From: Actinostola sp. cb2023
Lineage: Eukaryota > Cnidaria > Anthozoa > Actiniaria > Actinostolidae
Direction: 5' to 3'
Length of the DNA stretch: 64,000 nucleotides
NCBI GenBank assembly: GCA_033675265.1
Contig: JAUJYZ010000059.1
Location: 124,001-188,000, forward strand
The notes under the pieces are model-generated. The model had not been told where the DNA came from. It made no database searches and saw only the letters and a program-made list of their open reading frames with translations. The position numbers were made by a program, and so were the translations under genes. Below are positions 37,201 through 48,748 of the stretch, one piece after another. Each line of letters starts with the position of its first letter. Within the stretch, counting starts at the first letter, position 1.

Positions 37201-40200
37201 GAGCGGGAATTGTCGCACTTTGAAACCCAAGATGTCCAACTTTGAGCATGAAATTATTTTTTTCCCATAGCTCAATTCACGTTTCATTAACACCGTGTAA
37301 ACAAGCAAATACTAAACTATCATAGTAGCAAATGAAAACGGGGCTGTTTTTTCGTTTCATGGGCACTTTAAACAATTAAATTTTATCGATCTCTGAATCA
37401 ATATGTGTGCACAAGCTTTTGACAGCTCTGGTTGATGATGATGATATTCAAACTTGAAATGCCATTCATGATCTTCAGCCAATGAGAACAAAGGGAAACT
37501 TCTTACTGACTTGAAAAGACTTTAAAAAAATTTGAGTGTTTTTTTAAAAGCAGCTGCCATGTCTCCAGCTGTTTTTGCAGTTGCTGCCATTTGTTTTCTC
37601 ATATTGACATTCTAGTTGCTGACGCAGCGAGCGAGCCTGAGCGAGCGAGCAAGGAAGCAATTCTAATTCATTCACATAGGCAGAAAAAATCTCGATTTTT
37701 ACCCAGCATGCAGTTTCCAAGAACCATCATGCAATTCTCAAGAACCATCATGCTTTTCGCACCAACTCCTACATACGCTATAGCCTGAAGTGAGTTGTTT
37801 TTGCGATGTCGTGCCCAAAATATGTGTCCCTAATTAATTTGTACATGTGTATGTTTCTTTAGCCGGTATATCCTGACTCGTAAGCCCATCAGATACCGTA
37901 TCTTGTGCTTTTCGTGGGAATTGTGTAGTTGAAGATCACCGTATTTGAGCTGATTAGTGCCGGCTGACCGTGTGTCAGTTTCACGTGTGAATATTCGCAT
38001 TGAAATCTCAACTAGACGCTCATAGAGCGTTAACTCGGCGTGTAGGATGATCAGCTGGAACTCCAGGCAATCTCTAGCCCACATCCTCTGTTTTTGTCTA
38101 ATAGTTTTGGCAAAATTGTTTTGGGCCGTTAATTTTTAAGCGTTGGGCTTCCTGTGGTACGCTCAATTGTATTTTGTACTGACTGCAGTTCGATTTTCGC
38201 TTCAGGAATGGGTTTTAAGAATATCGAATTCCTAATGATACTCAAGATATAAAGATTAGTAGTTGTTTGAGTGCTGTGAGGTGTTTAATTTAGGATAAGA
38301 GGTCTATTCAGTGTGTTTTGGGATCGATATATTTTGAGTGCTCACAAGGCAGCAAGTCGTGCAAGTCCCGTAATCGATCACTTGGTTTCAGCCGAAAATA
38401 AAATACTTTCTCGATTAGCTCAATCAAGAGCTTTTGATATGTAATAGAATGGCAACCTATAAGTATTCTGACCTGCTTTCAGGTCGTTTACTCCGCTAAC
38501 GGACCAGAAAATCGTTTTTTTTTTTTCGAACGCTCTTCCTGGGCTTCCTGTATCCGGGATGGAATGGACACTTCTAACACTAAAAAGCCTATTTTAAAAC
38601 TCGGCGTCTGCCACAGGCAGTCCACGCCGAGTAATTAGAAGTAATATATTAGTTATTCATAAGCTATCCACTTTTTCAAATAGACAAATACTATTCAAAA
38701 CAAAGAAAGGTAGACTCGCCTAATAATTTGCATACTTGTCACTTTTGACTGATAAAACAAAACATTTCATAACTGGCTAGACACTCACTCTTTTGTTGTC
38801 TTTTGTTACTTTGCGTCTAATATACACTGACAGCTAATTAGTAGTGTTCAGGTTTATTGGAATCACTCTAAGCTCTCCGGCACCAACTCTTATCCACAAC
38901 TACTATAAACAATGCATTCACCGTCAGCATTCACTGCTGTTAGGTAGCCTAGTTTTAATTGATATTGCAAATTGAGAGTGATAGCAAAACTTGAAATTTT
39001 GAAGTAATTTCGATGAATAGAGCAAAAGTTATGGGAGACCAAAGTTGGCTTTTTTCTAAAGAAACGTACGGTGGTGGGCAAGCTGCCACTGAATTTTTGT
39101 TTTTGTTGGATTAAAATTTTAAAATGTCACGCAAGACCTGCAAACTCTCCATTAACCCATTGACTCCTACACCGGCCGAAACCGGCCGTAAACATCGATA
39201 CTGCTTTGAAAAATTCTAACTTTCTGAATTTTCGTAACATCGATCTCATGGCCAGTTATTAGTGACAACTAGATAACTCTTCATATTTTAACCTCAAGTA
39301 AACTGACTTACAGGTCCGATTTCTGGGCATTAGTTCAATTTGTTTGCCATAAAAATCAAAAATGCGTGTTTTTGACGCAATTTTACACCTCGAAAATGAA
39401 CGACATTTGACTTGGATTTTCTTCCAAAATACATCCTTGCGAAACAAAACGCCACTTTCTCAGCAAACTTCCATCTCTCTTCTTGATATATTCGTGAATT
39501 TTTCCCTCTCTCTTCCTTAACCCTTTCACTACTAGAGCCTATAGGGGTCAAACCCATGCTGTTCCTGGACCTTAATTGGGCTGATTTGTAATTATCAATA
39601 TCAAAATGAAACCTCTATGCTCAGTAGATATCGAGGCCTTATAACACACATCAAAGCACACCAATATAAAGTAGGAATGTTGTTTTACTTGCAGCATTGA
39701 TCAAAAGACAAATTCAGTAACACGATTTACAAATAATATGGGTTGAATGTGAGAACTCTTTCAAATTTCAAATTTGCCGCCATTTCGCTACACATAACTT
39801 TTGAGGTTGTCTCAAAATTATAGTAATTAAGACTAATTCATGTTGCTGTTTTTACATCCAGTAGGTACTAAAAGGTTTACAAAGAATTTGTCTCAAACAT
39901 GCACTAAAATACAGCTGAAAAAGCCCACTTAAATTAATAAGAAAAGTTAAACAAATGTCTATTCACGCCATGTGGTACTCGTTGTGACATGAAGGGCAAA
40001 GGGCCACTTTGCTCGAAGCGCGTCTTGATTTTGTAGCCCTTTAGTGTTTTCTTTTCGCTCTTAATACACTGAACACCTTTTATAGAAGCAATCATCCCTT
40101 CATCTACGGACATACATTTAGAAGGCTCGTATGCGCTTTGTGTTTGCTCAAGAATGCTTTTTAGGACCGGCCGAATCTTGTAGAGTCGGCCATATCCATC

Positions 40201-43200
40201 TTCCCCACGCTTTGGCACAGTTCTTTGAAGCGATTCTTGGTCATAACAGACTGAATCCCTGGATTTCCAATATATGGATCGGAGGACCAATACATTGCAA
40301 TTCTTGGCAGCTTGGTTATTCCCATAATGATGGAAATGCCAAAGAAAGCTTTGAGTTCGGATCTTGTTGTGTCGTTCCACTTCAAAAGTCTCGCCGACAA
40401 GTTCGCTAATTTTGTCCGTGCTTATCGGTTTGTTTCTGTCACAATCATGTCCACCAAAGCGTCCCCGAACAGCAAACCAAAATAAAAATCAGCCTTCGAA
40501 TCATTTGGGACATCTACTTTAATCTCTGCAGCTGATTCAAAGTCCTCTAGGGCAAAATCTTGGAGTTCAGTCGACCAAACACCTTCCTCTTCTTCGTCAC
40601 TTTGATCTTCACTTTCTCCGTCTTCGCTAGCTTCACTGGGGCAGGAAATCCTTCGAAATCAATATCTGAATCATCTGAACAATCTACTCCTTCTCCTTCA
40701 GAATCTGAACTCCCAAAAATCACTCTAAATTCTTCTCTAGTTATCTCTTCTTGATCCGCCATATTGTAAACACGCTCAACGCTACTCGAAATGCAAAAGC
40801 TCCGCACGGGACGCCAGTGAATACAAATTATGCGCAGTTGGTACAATTTGATTGGTTAATGCACCAGCAAACAATAGCCCACGTGTTTAAACATATAGCG
40901 ATGTCCTAGGGGAGGGGAGAGACAAAAGATCTGATGCAAATTTTTTGGCCGCTTTTGGCCGCTCCAGGAAAAATGTCACATTTCCGGTTGGCCGCTTTTG
41001 GCCGCTCTAGTAGTGAAAGGGTTAACTCGCCGAACAATAGCCATTTCCTTAGGACCACTTTCGCTAACACGTGTTTTCATTCTGCACGCCCGAAAAGGAT
41101 GCCGGGAACATCCGGGATATTTCGACAGAAATCCTCCCGCCATATCCTTTTTTTAAGAATATATAGAGTGTCGAGCCACTCGGTCCTACAGGCAAAATAT
41201 TGCACCGGTTGCATTCTTTTCAAGTTCAAAGTCGCCAAAAATGCCTTTGTAGGCCCTGGAATCCACCACAGAAAGACCAGAGAGACGATTTCACTTTGAG
41301 TCCGCCATTTTGGAAAATCTCAACGAGCTGCCGAAATGTGTTCGTGAATTCGTATCTTCCTCCTGAGTTCTTCCAGGAGAACGGTCTCTACCACACCAGT
41401 CAAGCTTAATGATGCTGTCCTGGGGGCTTCTGTGGTGAATAATGGCTATAAACACTCTAAAAATTCAAAATTGGCCTTTTCGAGTAGTGATTACTACTAG
41501 CCCCTACGAACTCCCAAGAATAAAGGCAGCACACGTGAAGACGCGAGCCCACAGGCATTCAGAACTGTCAAGATTTCCATGGAAACCCCTTATATGGAAT
41601 CGAAATTTCATACGACGTGATTAGGTCCAGAAAATCGCTAAAAAACTCAAAATAGCTCAGGAGCGAATGGGTTAAAGATGCAGAGAATACAAAAAGAACT
41701 ACTATCATTTCTGACACTCAAAAAAATATTATTACCACAATATAAGTCTCTTGTATAGTTACCATGGTTACTCCCAAGTTGTCCAAAAAACATTCTAGTA
41801 CCCAGACCCTTCTCAGCTTTCTAACGAAAAATCGAAGGCTCTGGTAAGAGACAAACCGGAACACCCAGATTCTAGGTCGTCAGATATGCCGCATGCTCAA
41901 TATTTTCTAACTTCCGATGACAATGTGGACTTCAGCGAAGTTCTCGCCGATGCTCTAACAAAATTTCATCATGTGCATATCTGACGACCTAGAATCTGCG
42001 TCTTCCGGTTTGTCTCTTACCCAGAGCCTTCGATTTTTTCATTAGAAAGCTGAGAAGGGTCAGGGTACGAGAATGTCCAAAAACAGTATAATTTTGTTCA
42101 AACTGCATTGATATTGTTTATTAAACTTAGACACTAACATTGTGTTTGCTCTCTTTCTGGTTGCCAGGAGAACCCTCCATACCAAAAGGGTGCTTTCAAG
42201 ATTGACATTGTGTTCCCTGCAGAATATCCATTTAAACCACCAAAGGTACTAAGGTTTACTTCATGAGAACATGAAGCCTTGGACAGTCAACTCCCCATTA
42301 GATTCTAGTATAAATATATAGTGCAACCCCATTATTATGGACATCTATGGGACAAAACAAATCTGCCCAAATTAACAAGTTGGGCGTAATAGCATAAAGA
42401 AAATGTATGACAGCCATTGTTTTGGGCCAAAATTAAGTGGTTTTCAATAGAGACTCGAGCATATATTAATGATTTCTCAGTTCATTTTCACGTGGTAATT
42501 AAACTAATCTGTATTGTGTTTGTACTAATGTTCAAGCATTAACAGAGTCAAAATATAAATAGGTAAATTAAGCATACATGTAAGAATTAAATTGCACCTC
42601 TGTGCTTGTATATTATGGTGTTTGTGCTTATTCTTAGGCTGTGTTTATTTTTGTCAGTTTACTGAAGTAATTATATAAATTAGAAAACCATTGTTCCTTG
42701 AGCAGTTTCATAACCTTAGTTTTCTGATTTGTACAATGTACCTTGGTAAAGTGCTCAAGTGTAAACACGGCATTTGAAACTGTGCTTTCATTATATCTGT
42801 GAAATATCAAAACAATGCACCCCTTTTTATACCGTAACCTTGTGTTTAAAATAAACAGACAGCTTGGTCTGTCTGGCCAAATATAAAGTGCCCTTGGTCT
42901 TCGTTGCTTATGAAGCTACAGTTTGTCGGTTCATTCTCTCTCTTGCTTCAAGGGTTTTTCTCTTGGTAGTCCAGTTTTCCTCCCTCGATAAAAATGAACT
43001 AGTGAGATGAGTGTTGGGTGTATAGAATATAGAATGTAGTAAGAAGTGAGTGTGAGAGTTGTGTCCTCACTAGTGAGATGAGTGTTGGGTGGATAGAATG
43101 TAGTAAGAAGTGTGTGAGAGTAGTGTCCCCACTAGTAAGATGAGTGTTGGGTGGATAGAATGTAGTAAGAAGTGTGTGAGAGTCGTGTCCCCACTAGTGA

Positions 43201-45627
43201 GATGAGTGTTGGGCGGATAGAATGTAGTAAGAAGTGTGTGAGTCATGTCCCCACTAGTGAGATGAGTGTTGGGTGGATAGAATGTAGTAAGAAGTGAGTG
43301 TGAGAGTTGTGTCCCCATTAGTGAGATGAGTGTTGGGTAGATAGAATGTACATGTAGTTGGTGTGAGAGTCGTGTCCCCATTAGTGAGAGTATAGAATAT
43401 AGAATGTAGTAAGAAGTGAGTGTGAGAGTCGTGTCCCCACTAGTGAGATGAGTGTTGTGTTCAGAATATACAATGTAGTAAGAAGTGAGTGTGAGAGTCG
43501 TGTCCCCATTAGTGAGATGAGTGTTGGGTGTATAGAATATAGAATGTAGTAAGAAGTGTGTGTGAGAGTCGTGTCCCCACTAGTGAGATGAGTGTTGGGT
43601 GTATAGAATATAGAATGTACTAAGAGTGAGTGTGAGGAGTCGTGTCCCCACTAGTGAGATGAGTGTTGGGTGTATAGAATATATAATGTAGTAAGAAGTG
43701 AGTGTGAGAGTCGTGTCCCCACTAGTGAGATGAGTGTGGGTGTACAGAATATAGAATGTAGTAAGAAGTGAGTGTGAGAGTGTGTCCCCACTAGTGAGAT
43801 GAGTGTTGTATGTAGTAAGAAGTGAGTGTGAGAGTCGTGTAGAATGTAGTAAGAAGTGAGTGTGAGTTCGTGTCCCCACTAGTGAGATGAGTGTTGGGTG
43901 TATAGAATATAGAATGTAGTAACAAGTGAGTGTGAGTGTCGTGTCCCCACTAGTGAGATGAGTGTTGGGTGTATAGAATATATAATGTAGTAAGAAGTGA
44001 GTGTGAGAGTCGTGTCCCCACTAGTGAGATGAGTGTTGGGTGTATAGAATATAGAATGTAGTAACAAGTGAGTGTGAGTGTCGTGTCCCCACTAGTGAGA
44101 TGAGTGTTGGGTGTATAGAATATATAATGTAGTAAGAAGTGAGTGAGAGTTGTGTCCTCACTAGTGAGATGAGTGTTGGGTGGATAGAATGTAGTACGAA
44201 GTGTGTGAGAGTCGTGTCCCCACTAGTAAGATGAGTGTTGGGAGAAAAGCTCATAAGAGTTTCTCAACTACTGAATGCCTCTGCTTGGATAGATACAATA
44301 ATGGTTGATGTTTGTGGTTGATTCATTTTCAGATCACATTTAAGACAAAAATTTACCATCCGAACATAGATGAAAAAGGCCAAGTTTGTTTACCAATTAT
44401 TAGTCCTGAGAACTGGAAACCTGCAACAAAGACTGACCAAGGTATTTACACATTAAGGCTGATTTACATGGTGCAATGTTTGCCTACAACCATCACATAC
44501 AACTTGCTCATGCAGTGTTTACAACATGAGTTGTGTCGTCTAAATCAACCATACCACTTAGTCATGTTGTAAGCTACCTGTAGTTGTATGCGATGGTTGA
44601 AGCAAAGGTTGTACCATGTAAATGGGCCTTTACATATTTGCTGTACATGTCAATGTTGCCATGAAAAGCTTTCCCACACATAATACATAGAAGTTATTAG
44701 TCGGCTAAGTATCTGAGTCAGCTGTGTACCTTTATGAGTCACAGAGTATTAAAGGCTCGCCAAAATACAAGTAACGAGGAAAAATGCACAGCAGAATCAG
44801 ATGTTTAGACGATAAGTTGTTTATCATTTACTTCTGCAGAGAAATAAAATCTTTAAAGTGCTACTTGGACGAAAATCGATTGAAATTTAATTTAGCTGAA
44901 ACTTCACTGAAATAATCTCAAAGAGCCATACAATTACTGGTTAATGTGTCTTCTCAAAATTCCTATGGGAAGTATCACATTTCTATGAATCTTTAGAAGT
45001 GTCAGCGAGGTCATCTAAAAACCATCTAAAAACCTACGAAAAATACGAGTGGGTATTTCCCAGTAAATCACTATTAATAATATCACTATACAGTCAATGT
45101 CATTATGGTTGTCCACCTCGGTAAAGCACATTTACACATTTGCACATTTACACATTTGTACATTTGCACTTTTACAAGCGCTGAAATACAAATTCTCCAC
45201 CTGAAATCTTCTGTATAAGGCCGCGGCATTCTTATGGCAGTATACTACTACTGAATCTATTGACTCTGGGTTCCACGTGCGCAAAACGAATATATACACG
45301 TGATGTTGCGAATGTGTAAATGTGCAAATGTGTAAATGTGCAAATGTGTAAATGTGTAAATGTGCTTTTCCGAGGTGGACAACCTTAATGACATTGACTG
45401 TATAATAAATATATATTATTAATATCTTTCTTTTTCAATTTTTTTGTTGATTGACTTAGTATTGTTTTGTGCCAGTGATTCAAGCACTAGTGGGGTTGAT
45501 TCAAGAACCAGAGCCTGAGCACCCTCTACGTGCAGATGTAGCTGAGGAATACTGTAAAGACAGAAAGAAGTTCATGAAGAGTGCCGAGGAATGGACCAAG
45601 AAATATGCCGAGAAACGAACCACCTAG
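34214..45627 (+). CDS. UBE2L3: Ubiquitin-conjugating enzyme E2 L3 (UbcH7 type)
   Basis: Five exons: 34214-34240, 34734-34832, 42168-42245, 44333-44441 and 45476-45627, all GT-AG with matching phases. The product is 154 aa, the same length as human UBE2L3. It starts [14 protein letters not shown]. The E2 core is clear: [11 protein letters not shown] (with the Phe that in UBE2L3 contacts HECT and RBR ligases), then [14 protein letters not shown] with the catalytic cysteine (Cys87; human Cys86, one residue being added in exon 2), then [13 protein letters not shown] and [18 protein letters not shown]. The enzyme takes ubiquitin from E1 and passes it to HECT or RBR E3 ligases (Parkin, HOIP and others) in cytosol and nucleus; this is family knowledge. 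Exon 2 is the most diverged part ([17 protein letters not shown]). Intron 2 (7.3 kb) holds nested piggyBac-like elements, intron 3 a minisatellite and intron 4 a MITE and a foldback. Confidence 0.96.
35151..35360. repeat. Palindromic MITE, AAAGGCCGATTTACACG ends
   Basis: AAAGGCCGATTTACACGATA and ACAAATCGTATCTTGTAAATC, TGCCTTAAG form the inverted ends. The inner arms hold TCGGCCCGATTTTT. Its terminus is the best example of the shared end sequence discussed in the findings. Confidence 0.85.
36129..36520. repeat. Three direct copies of a roughly 110-bp segment
   Basis: The segment runs from TTTAACAACATTGACYGCC through TTGCTTGGCTGAAAGGTTG to CATTGGGCGGCAATTAACA. Copies start near 36129, 36281 and 36406. 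The third carries about 16 extra bases (ACAGTTTACTATATTTC). Spacers differ between copies. Confidence 0.85.
36945..37372. repeat. MITE, TTTAAAGTGCCTATGAAACG ends
   Basis: TTTAAAGTGCCTATGAAACG followed by AAAA, with inverse TTTTTTCGTTTCATGGGCAC, TTTAAA. One-sided similarity (TTTAAAGTGCTACTTGGACG) occurs at about 44861 in UBE2L3 intron 4. Confidence 0.8.
39521..41021 (-). mobile_element. Inner piggyBac element, 1501 bp, TTAA duplicated
   Basis: 18-bp inverted ends CCCTTTCACTACTAGAGC (39521-39538) and the exact inverse GCTCTAGTAGTGAAAGGG (41004-41021), with TTAA at 39517-39520 and 41022-41025. It carries a truncated transposase on the minus strand and sits inside the 39156-41671 element, which is in UBE2L3 intron 2. 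Identical ends and intact TTAA suggest that it moved by trans-supplied transposase. Confidence 0.92.
39934..40762 (-). pseudogene. Truncated, broken piggyBac transposase
   Basis: The frame starts [20 protein letters not shown] (40762), an acidic N-terminus, then loses frame. It resumes after a stop at about 40419 (ETNR, stop, [12 protein letters not shown]), then [20 protein letters not shown] and [19 protein letters not shown], the piggyBac (DDE_Tnp_1_7) N-terminal core. The last part has [14 protein letters not shown], with the first catalytic aspartate, and [15 protein letters not shown], then stops at 39934. The second and third catalytic aspartates and the cysteine-rich tail are absent, so it cannot be active. 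Confidence 0.85.
41788..42075. repeat. Foldback element upstream of UBE2L3 exon 3
   Basis: GTCCAAAAAACATTCTAGTACC, AGACCCTTCTCAGCTTTCTA and TAGGTCGTCAGATATG return inverted at about 41970-42075. Arms are about 110 bp. It ends about 90 bp before the exon 3 acceptor. Confidence 0.85.
42318..42420. repeat. One-sided Tigger-like fragment
   Basis: AGTGCAACCCCATTATTATGG followed by ACATCTATGGGAC resembles the termini of pogo/Tigger-like MITEs such as 53553-54028. No matching inverted end was found. Confidence 0.4.
42636..42775. repeat. MITE related to 25985-26567, without insert
   Basis: Starts TTAGGCTGTGTTTA and ends CAAGTGTAAACACGGCATTT; shares CAGTTTACTGAAGTAA-like, ACCTTAGTTTTCTGATTTGT and GTGCTCAAGTGTAAACAC with the element in GPN3. 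It lacks the CAGGG insert, so it acts as the empty-site reference. Confidence 0.8.
43010..44245. repeat. Minisatellite, about 60-75-bp unit, in UBE2L3 intron 3
   Basis: About 17-18 copies built from GTCCCCACTAGTGAGATGAG, TGTTGGGTG(T/G)ATAGAATA, GAATGTAGTAAGAAGTG and AGTGTGAGAGTCGT, with frequent small internal deletions. It ends about 90 bp before exon 4. Reverse-strand Leu/Thr/Ser/His-rich frames are artefacts. Confidence 0.92.
44453..44637. repeat. Palindromic MITE, AAGGCTGATTTACATGG ends
   Basis: TTAAGGCTGATTTACATGG at the left and CCATGTAAATGGGCCTTTA at the right. The arms include CTACAACCATCACATACAAC / GTTGTATGCGATGGTTGAAG. It begins 12 bp after UBE2L3 exon 4. The ends match the shared terminus group. 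Confidence 0.85.
45080..45415. repeat. Foldback with simple-repeat arms
   Basis: ACAGTCAATGTCATTATGG, TTGTCCACCTCGG, AAAGCACATTTACACATTT and several CACATTTGCACATTTA units at the left. The inverse, ending CCGAGGTGGACAACC and TTAATGACATTGACTGTA, is at the right. The ATGTGTAAATGTGCAA repeat has expanded in both arms. It ends about 60 bp before UBE2L3 exon 5. Confidence 0.85.
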
Positions 45628-45932
45628 TGCTTTTAATTACCTCAAATGTCACCAGCGGCCAGTGTGAAACTCCACTCTTCTACACACTGTATTTCAGATT
45701 TCATTATATCAAATTATTCTCAGTGGAGCCTAATTCCTATTGTATTTTATGTTGTTGTATGTAGATCTAGGCTTCTCTTTTACTTTTACATGATCTGTCT
45801 GTTGCTTAAAAGTCTTGCACAAATACTAGTAAAAAATATGTTATTTTGTATTATAGGTAATCCTTTGATCTTAATCTCATCCTTAAATAGTACCAAATTG
45901 AATTTCAGTTTATTTCATCTTGGTTTTGTATG

Positions 45933-45938
45933 AATAAA
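45933..45938 (+). promoter_or_regulatory. Polyadenylation signal of UBE2L3
   Basis: AATAAA about 305 bp after the stop codon, followed by TGTAAGTTGTGT (GU-rich). Confidence 0.6.
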
Positions 45939-46519
45939 TGTAAGTTGTGTAATATAACTGGTCAATGTATATGTATAACACGGAGTATTGTATATTGAAT
46001 GCCATAACGGTGCCGTTTTTGCATGTGGCGCTGGAAGTTATATATGATTGTCAGCTCTTTCAGGCCGCAGGGAATGTAAAGAGTCTTACAAAAGGTTAAG
46101 CTCTGGCATCTTTTACATTATAACACTTGAATGTCTTCAAGGGTTAACTAAAACTCTACAAGTATGACTGGAAATTCAGTTCTGAATAGACATCGTAGGC
46201 TTGTGATACCAATGTTTCAAAGGTCTTGCTATTTCTCACATGAACTACAGTTCTGTAGAACTCCTAATCTAGAAGAATCAGAGGACAAGAAAAAATAGTG
46301 ATTATTGATTTGTACCTACATGTAGTACTTTTAAACTTCTCATTCTTGTACACAAGTTTGCACATCAATTTTGTTTTTGAGGTTCAATAGACCATTATTA
46401 TTATTATGGAACTTTTCCGCTCACCTCAATGTTTAACCATTTCAGACCTTGTGGGATCAACATTCTTTGTTCAAAGTACTGTAGTTCCATATCAATGTAT
46501 ATGTACATATACTCGTTTG

Positions 46520-46785
46520 CAGAAAGGTTGTAGTATACATTTATACAAATATCTAATGAGATACAAGATATCTAATGAGATACAAAGTGCGAAACATCGA
46601 TCGCTTCTTTTCTTCTAATATATCAGAATCATCAAGTTTATATTAGTATCGCATTCAACAAGGACAACACAATTTATAATTTTCAGCACTATTTTGTGCT
46701 TAAACAGTTGTATTTTAGCATGTCTAACATTTTGCATCTCATTAGATATTTGTATATTTGTATAAATGTATACTACAACGTTTCT
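46520..46785. repeat. Foldback, GTTGTAGTATACATTTATAC arms
   Basis: GGTTGTAGTATACATTTATA and CAAATATCTAATGAGATAC at 46525-46563 return inverted at 46730-46782. TATCTAATGAGATACAA is locally duplicated in the left arm. Lies downstream of UBE2L3. Confidence 0.75.
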
Positions 46786-47671
46786 ACAATTGATTGTACG
46801 TCAACAAGAACAAAAAGACAATTATATAATCTAGGGAAACTGGTCACCTGGTCTGAAATAGGACAACATAAACTTTTTGAGGGTCTTAACAGAGTCCAGT
46901 CCACTGTATGCCTATATATACCTAAAAGGCTTATAAGACTGTATTCGAGCTAGGGTGAATGAGATAGCAGGGTTATGTACTGTTTTGCCACGCTTTATTT
47001 AGTGAGATTTAGAATGTTTTGATATCAGGATGCAGCATGATTTGTATCTAAGTTTCAGTTATAACCAGAAGTGTTAATGCTTTCATTAAAATCAACCCTT
47101 GTCAATTACTAGTAATATTATTGCTTCGTCTGTTTCTAAACATTTTACATTTCCCAAAGTTTGACTAATTTCAGGATTATCCCTGGACCACTAGATAATG
47201 ACTAATATTACTCTGTATTTATACATGTAGATGAAAAGTATTAAACAAATGAAAGTGTTGGAATTCTGGGTGCATTTTTTAAAAGTAAAAGTAATCACTA
47301 ATGGTATAATTAAATATAGTAAAAGCTCAACATTAATATAGAAAGGTAAATGAGTTTTGCATCTGCATTTTCACTCTGGATGACCCATCTCATCCACTAG
47401 CTTGAGAAAACCGCTCCTCTCCCTTGATGAACGCGATGATAGGTGGCTGTTTTCTCAGGCTACTTTGCCACTAGCTGTAGCAAAGATGTATGTTCTCTGC
47501 ATGTGTTAGGAAGATTGGAAAGATGCATTGATCTGTGAACCTTTGATGACATTATATATTTATAAGTAATACCATGGCACTGAGGGAGGCTCGGGACTTC
47601 CACTAAACTTCCCTCGGCTTCGGGGACATTTAATCACTAATATCCCGAAGAAGCCATGGTATTAGTTTGTA

Positions 47672-48475
47672 ATACCATGATCACCGAGGAAATGGACAAA
47701 AATACAGGCTTGAGTTAACGGCGCAAAGGAGAATATATTATAGTGTTTTGTGAAAGAGTCTTGATTAGACTGTACTCTGGGGAATGCTTCATGTTGCACA
47801 TCTTTGTTTCATTTACACAATAAAAGAGTATAAATTAGTTATAGTAAGGAGTACCTGAAGGTAAACAGATCAGAAATGGCGGAAGGTCGGTTTACTTTTA
47901 TGAGAGATGACGAAGTGGAGTAAGTAAGAGAGAATACGGTTCCTCAAAATACTAAAAAGCACATACAGAAAAAGAGGAAAGTGCCAACTCATTGTGTGAA
48001 CAAATAACAGAAATAGGTCTAATCAAATATCCTTTGAATTCGACTTTTGTGCATTTCCTTCTATTGCGCATGCGTTAACGATGTTGTGGATATCAAAATA
48101 CCACTGTATTTTGAGCTTCACACATCCCACACGTCTTGAATGCTCGAGTCGTCATAAGTAGAGGAGCGATTAAATACTATTTGGTTTGTTCTTGGGTCCC
48201 AATGATTGTGTGTACACCTGGTGTATATGAGGGACTGACTTGCATCCTCATGCATAGTAATGAGGGATATTTAGTCTAAATGTCCCTCATGAATATAATC
48301 ATGAGGGACATTTAGTCTAAATTTCCCTCATGATTGTATTCATGAGGGACATTTAGTCTAAATTTCCCTCATTACTATGCATGAGCGATGCTCGACTTAG
48401 AGCTTTCGCGAGGGATGTTCGTTGTTAAATGTCCCTCGTGGAACAATGAAAACCGAGGTGATCATGGTATTATAG
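47672..48475. repeat. Foldback, TAATACCATGATCACCGAGG ends, with nested hairpins
   Basis: TAATACCATGATCACCGAGG at the left and CCGAGGTGATCATGGTATTA at the right. Inside, 48225-48390 has alternating GAGGGACATTTAGTCTAAAT and inverse blocks with ATGCATAGTAATGAGGGA at both ends. A related ATACCATGG / CCATGGTAT pair is just upstream at about 47570-47665. Gene-free. Confidence 0.8.
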
Positions 48476-48483
48476 GTGATATA

Positions 48484-48748
48484 CAGCCATTCTCAAAAAG
48501 GTTGTCCAGATGAAAAGACTACAGTACTACAATAAAGTCACATGATTCATTATGTTTTCAATTTCTGTGAGCGGAACTGCGAGTTGATACCAGCGCCATT
48601 ACATTCATTTCTCACAATGCCGTGTACTAATTGGCATCTCAAATTGAAATTCCACGTGAAAAAAATCGAATACATAATGAATCATGTGACTTTATTGTAG
48701 TACTGTAGTCTTTTCATCTGGACAATCTTTTTGAGAATGACTGTCTAT
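48484..48748. repeat. Foldback, ATTCTCAAAAAGGTTGTCC arms
   Basis: CAGCCATTCTCAAAAAGGTT, GTCCAGATGAAAAGACTACA and TAAAGTCACATGATTCATTA return inverted at 48672-48748. Arms about 75 bp; it lies directly next to the previous foldback. Confidence 0.85.

Larger units (their letters stand above)
39156..41671. mobile_element. Outer piggyBac-like MITE flanked by TTAA
   Basis: CCCATTGACTCCTACACC at the left and the inverse of CCCATTCGCTCCTGAGC at the right, with TTAA directly outside both (39152-39155 and 41672-41675). Without the inner element (39521-41021 plus one TTAA) its own sequence is about 1.0 kb and encodes nothing recognisable. The short ends and TTAA target indicate a non-autonomous piggyBac-type element. 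Confidence 0.7.

Noticed and set aside
43070..44254. Leu/Thr/His-rich reverse-strand frames
   Set aside because: Translation of the UBE2L3 intron 3 minisatellite.
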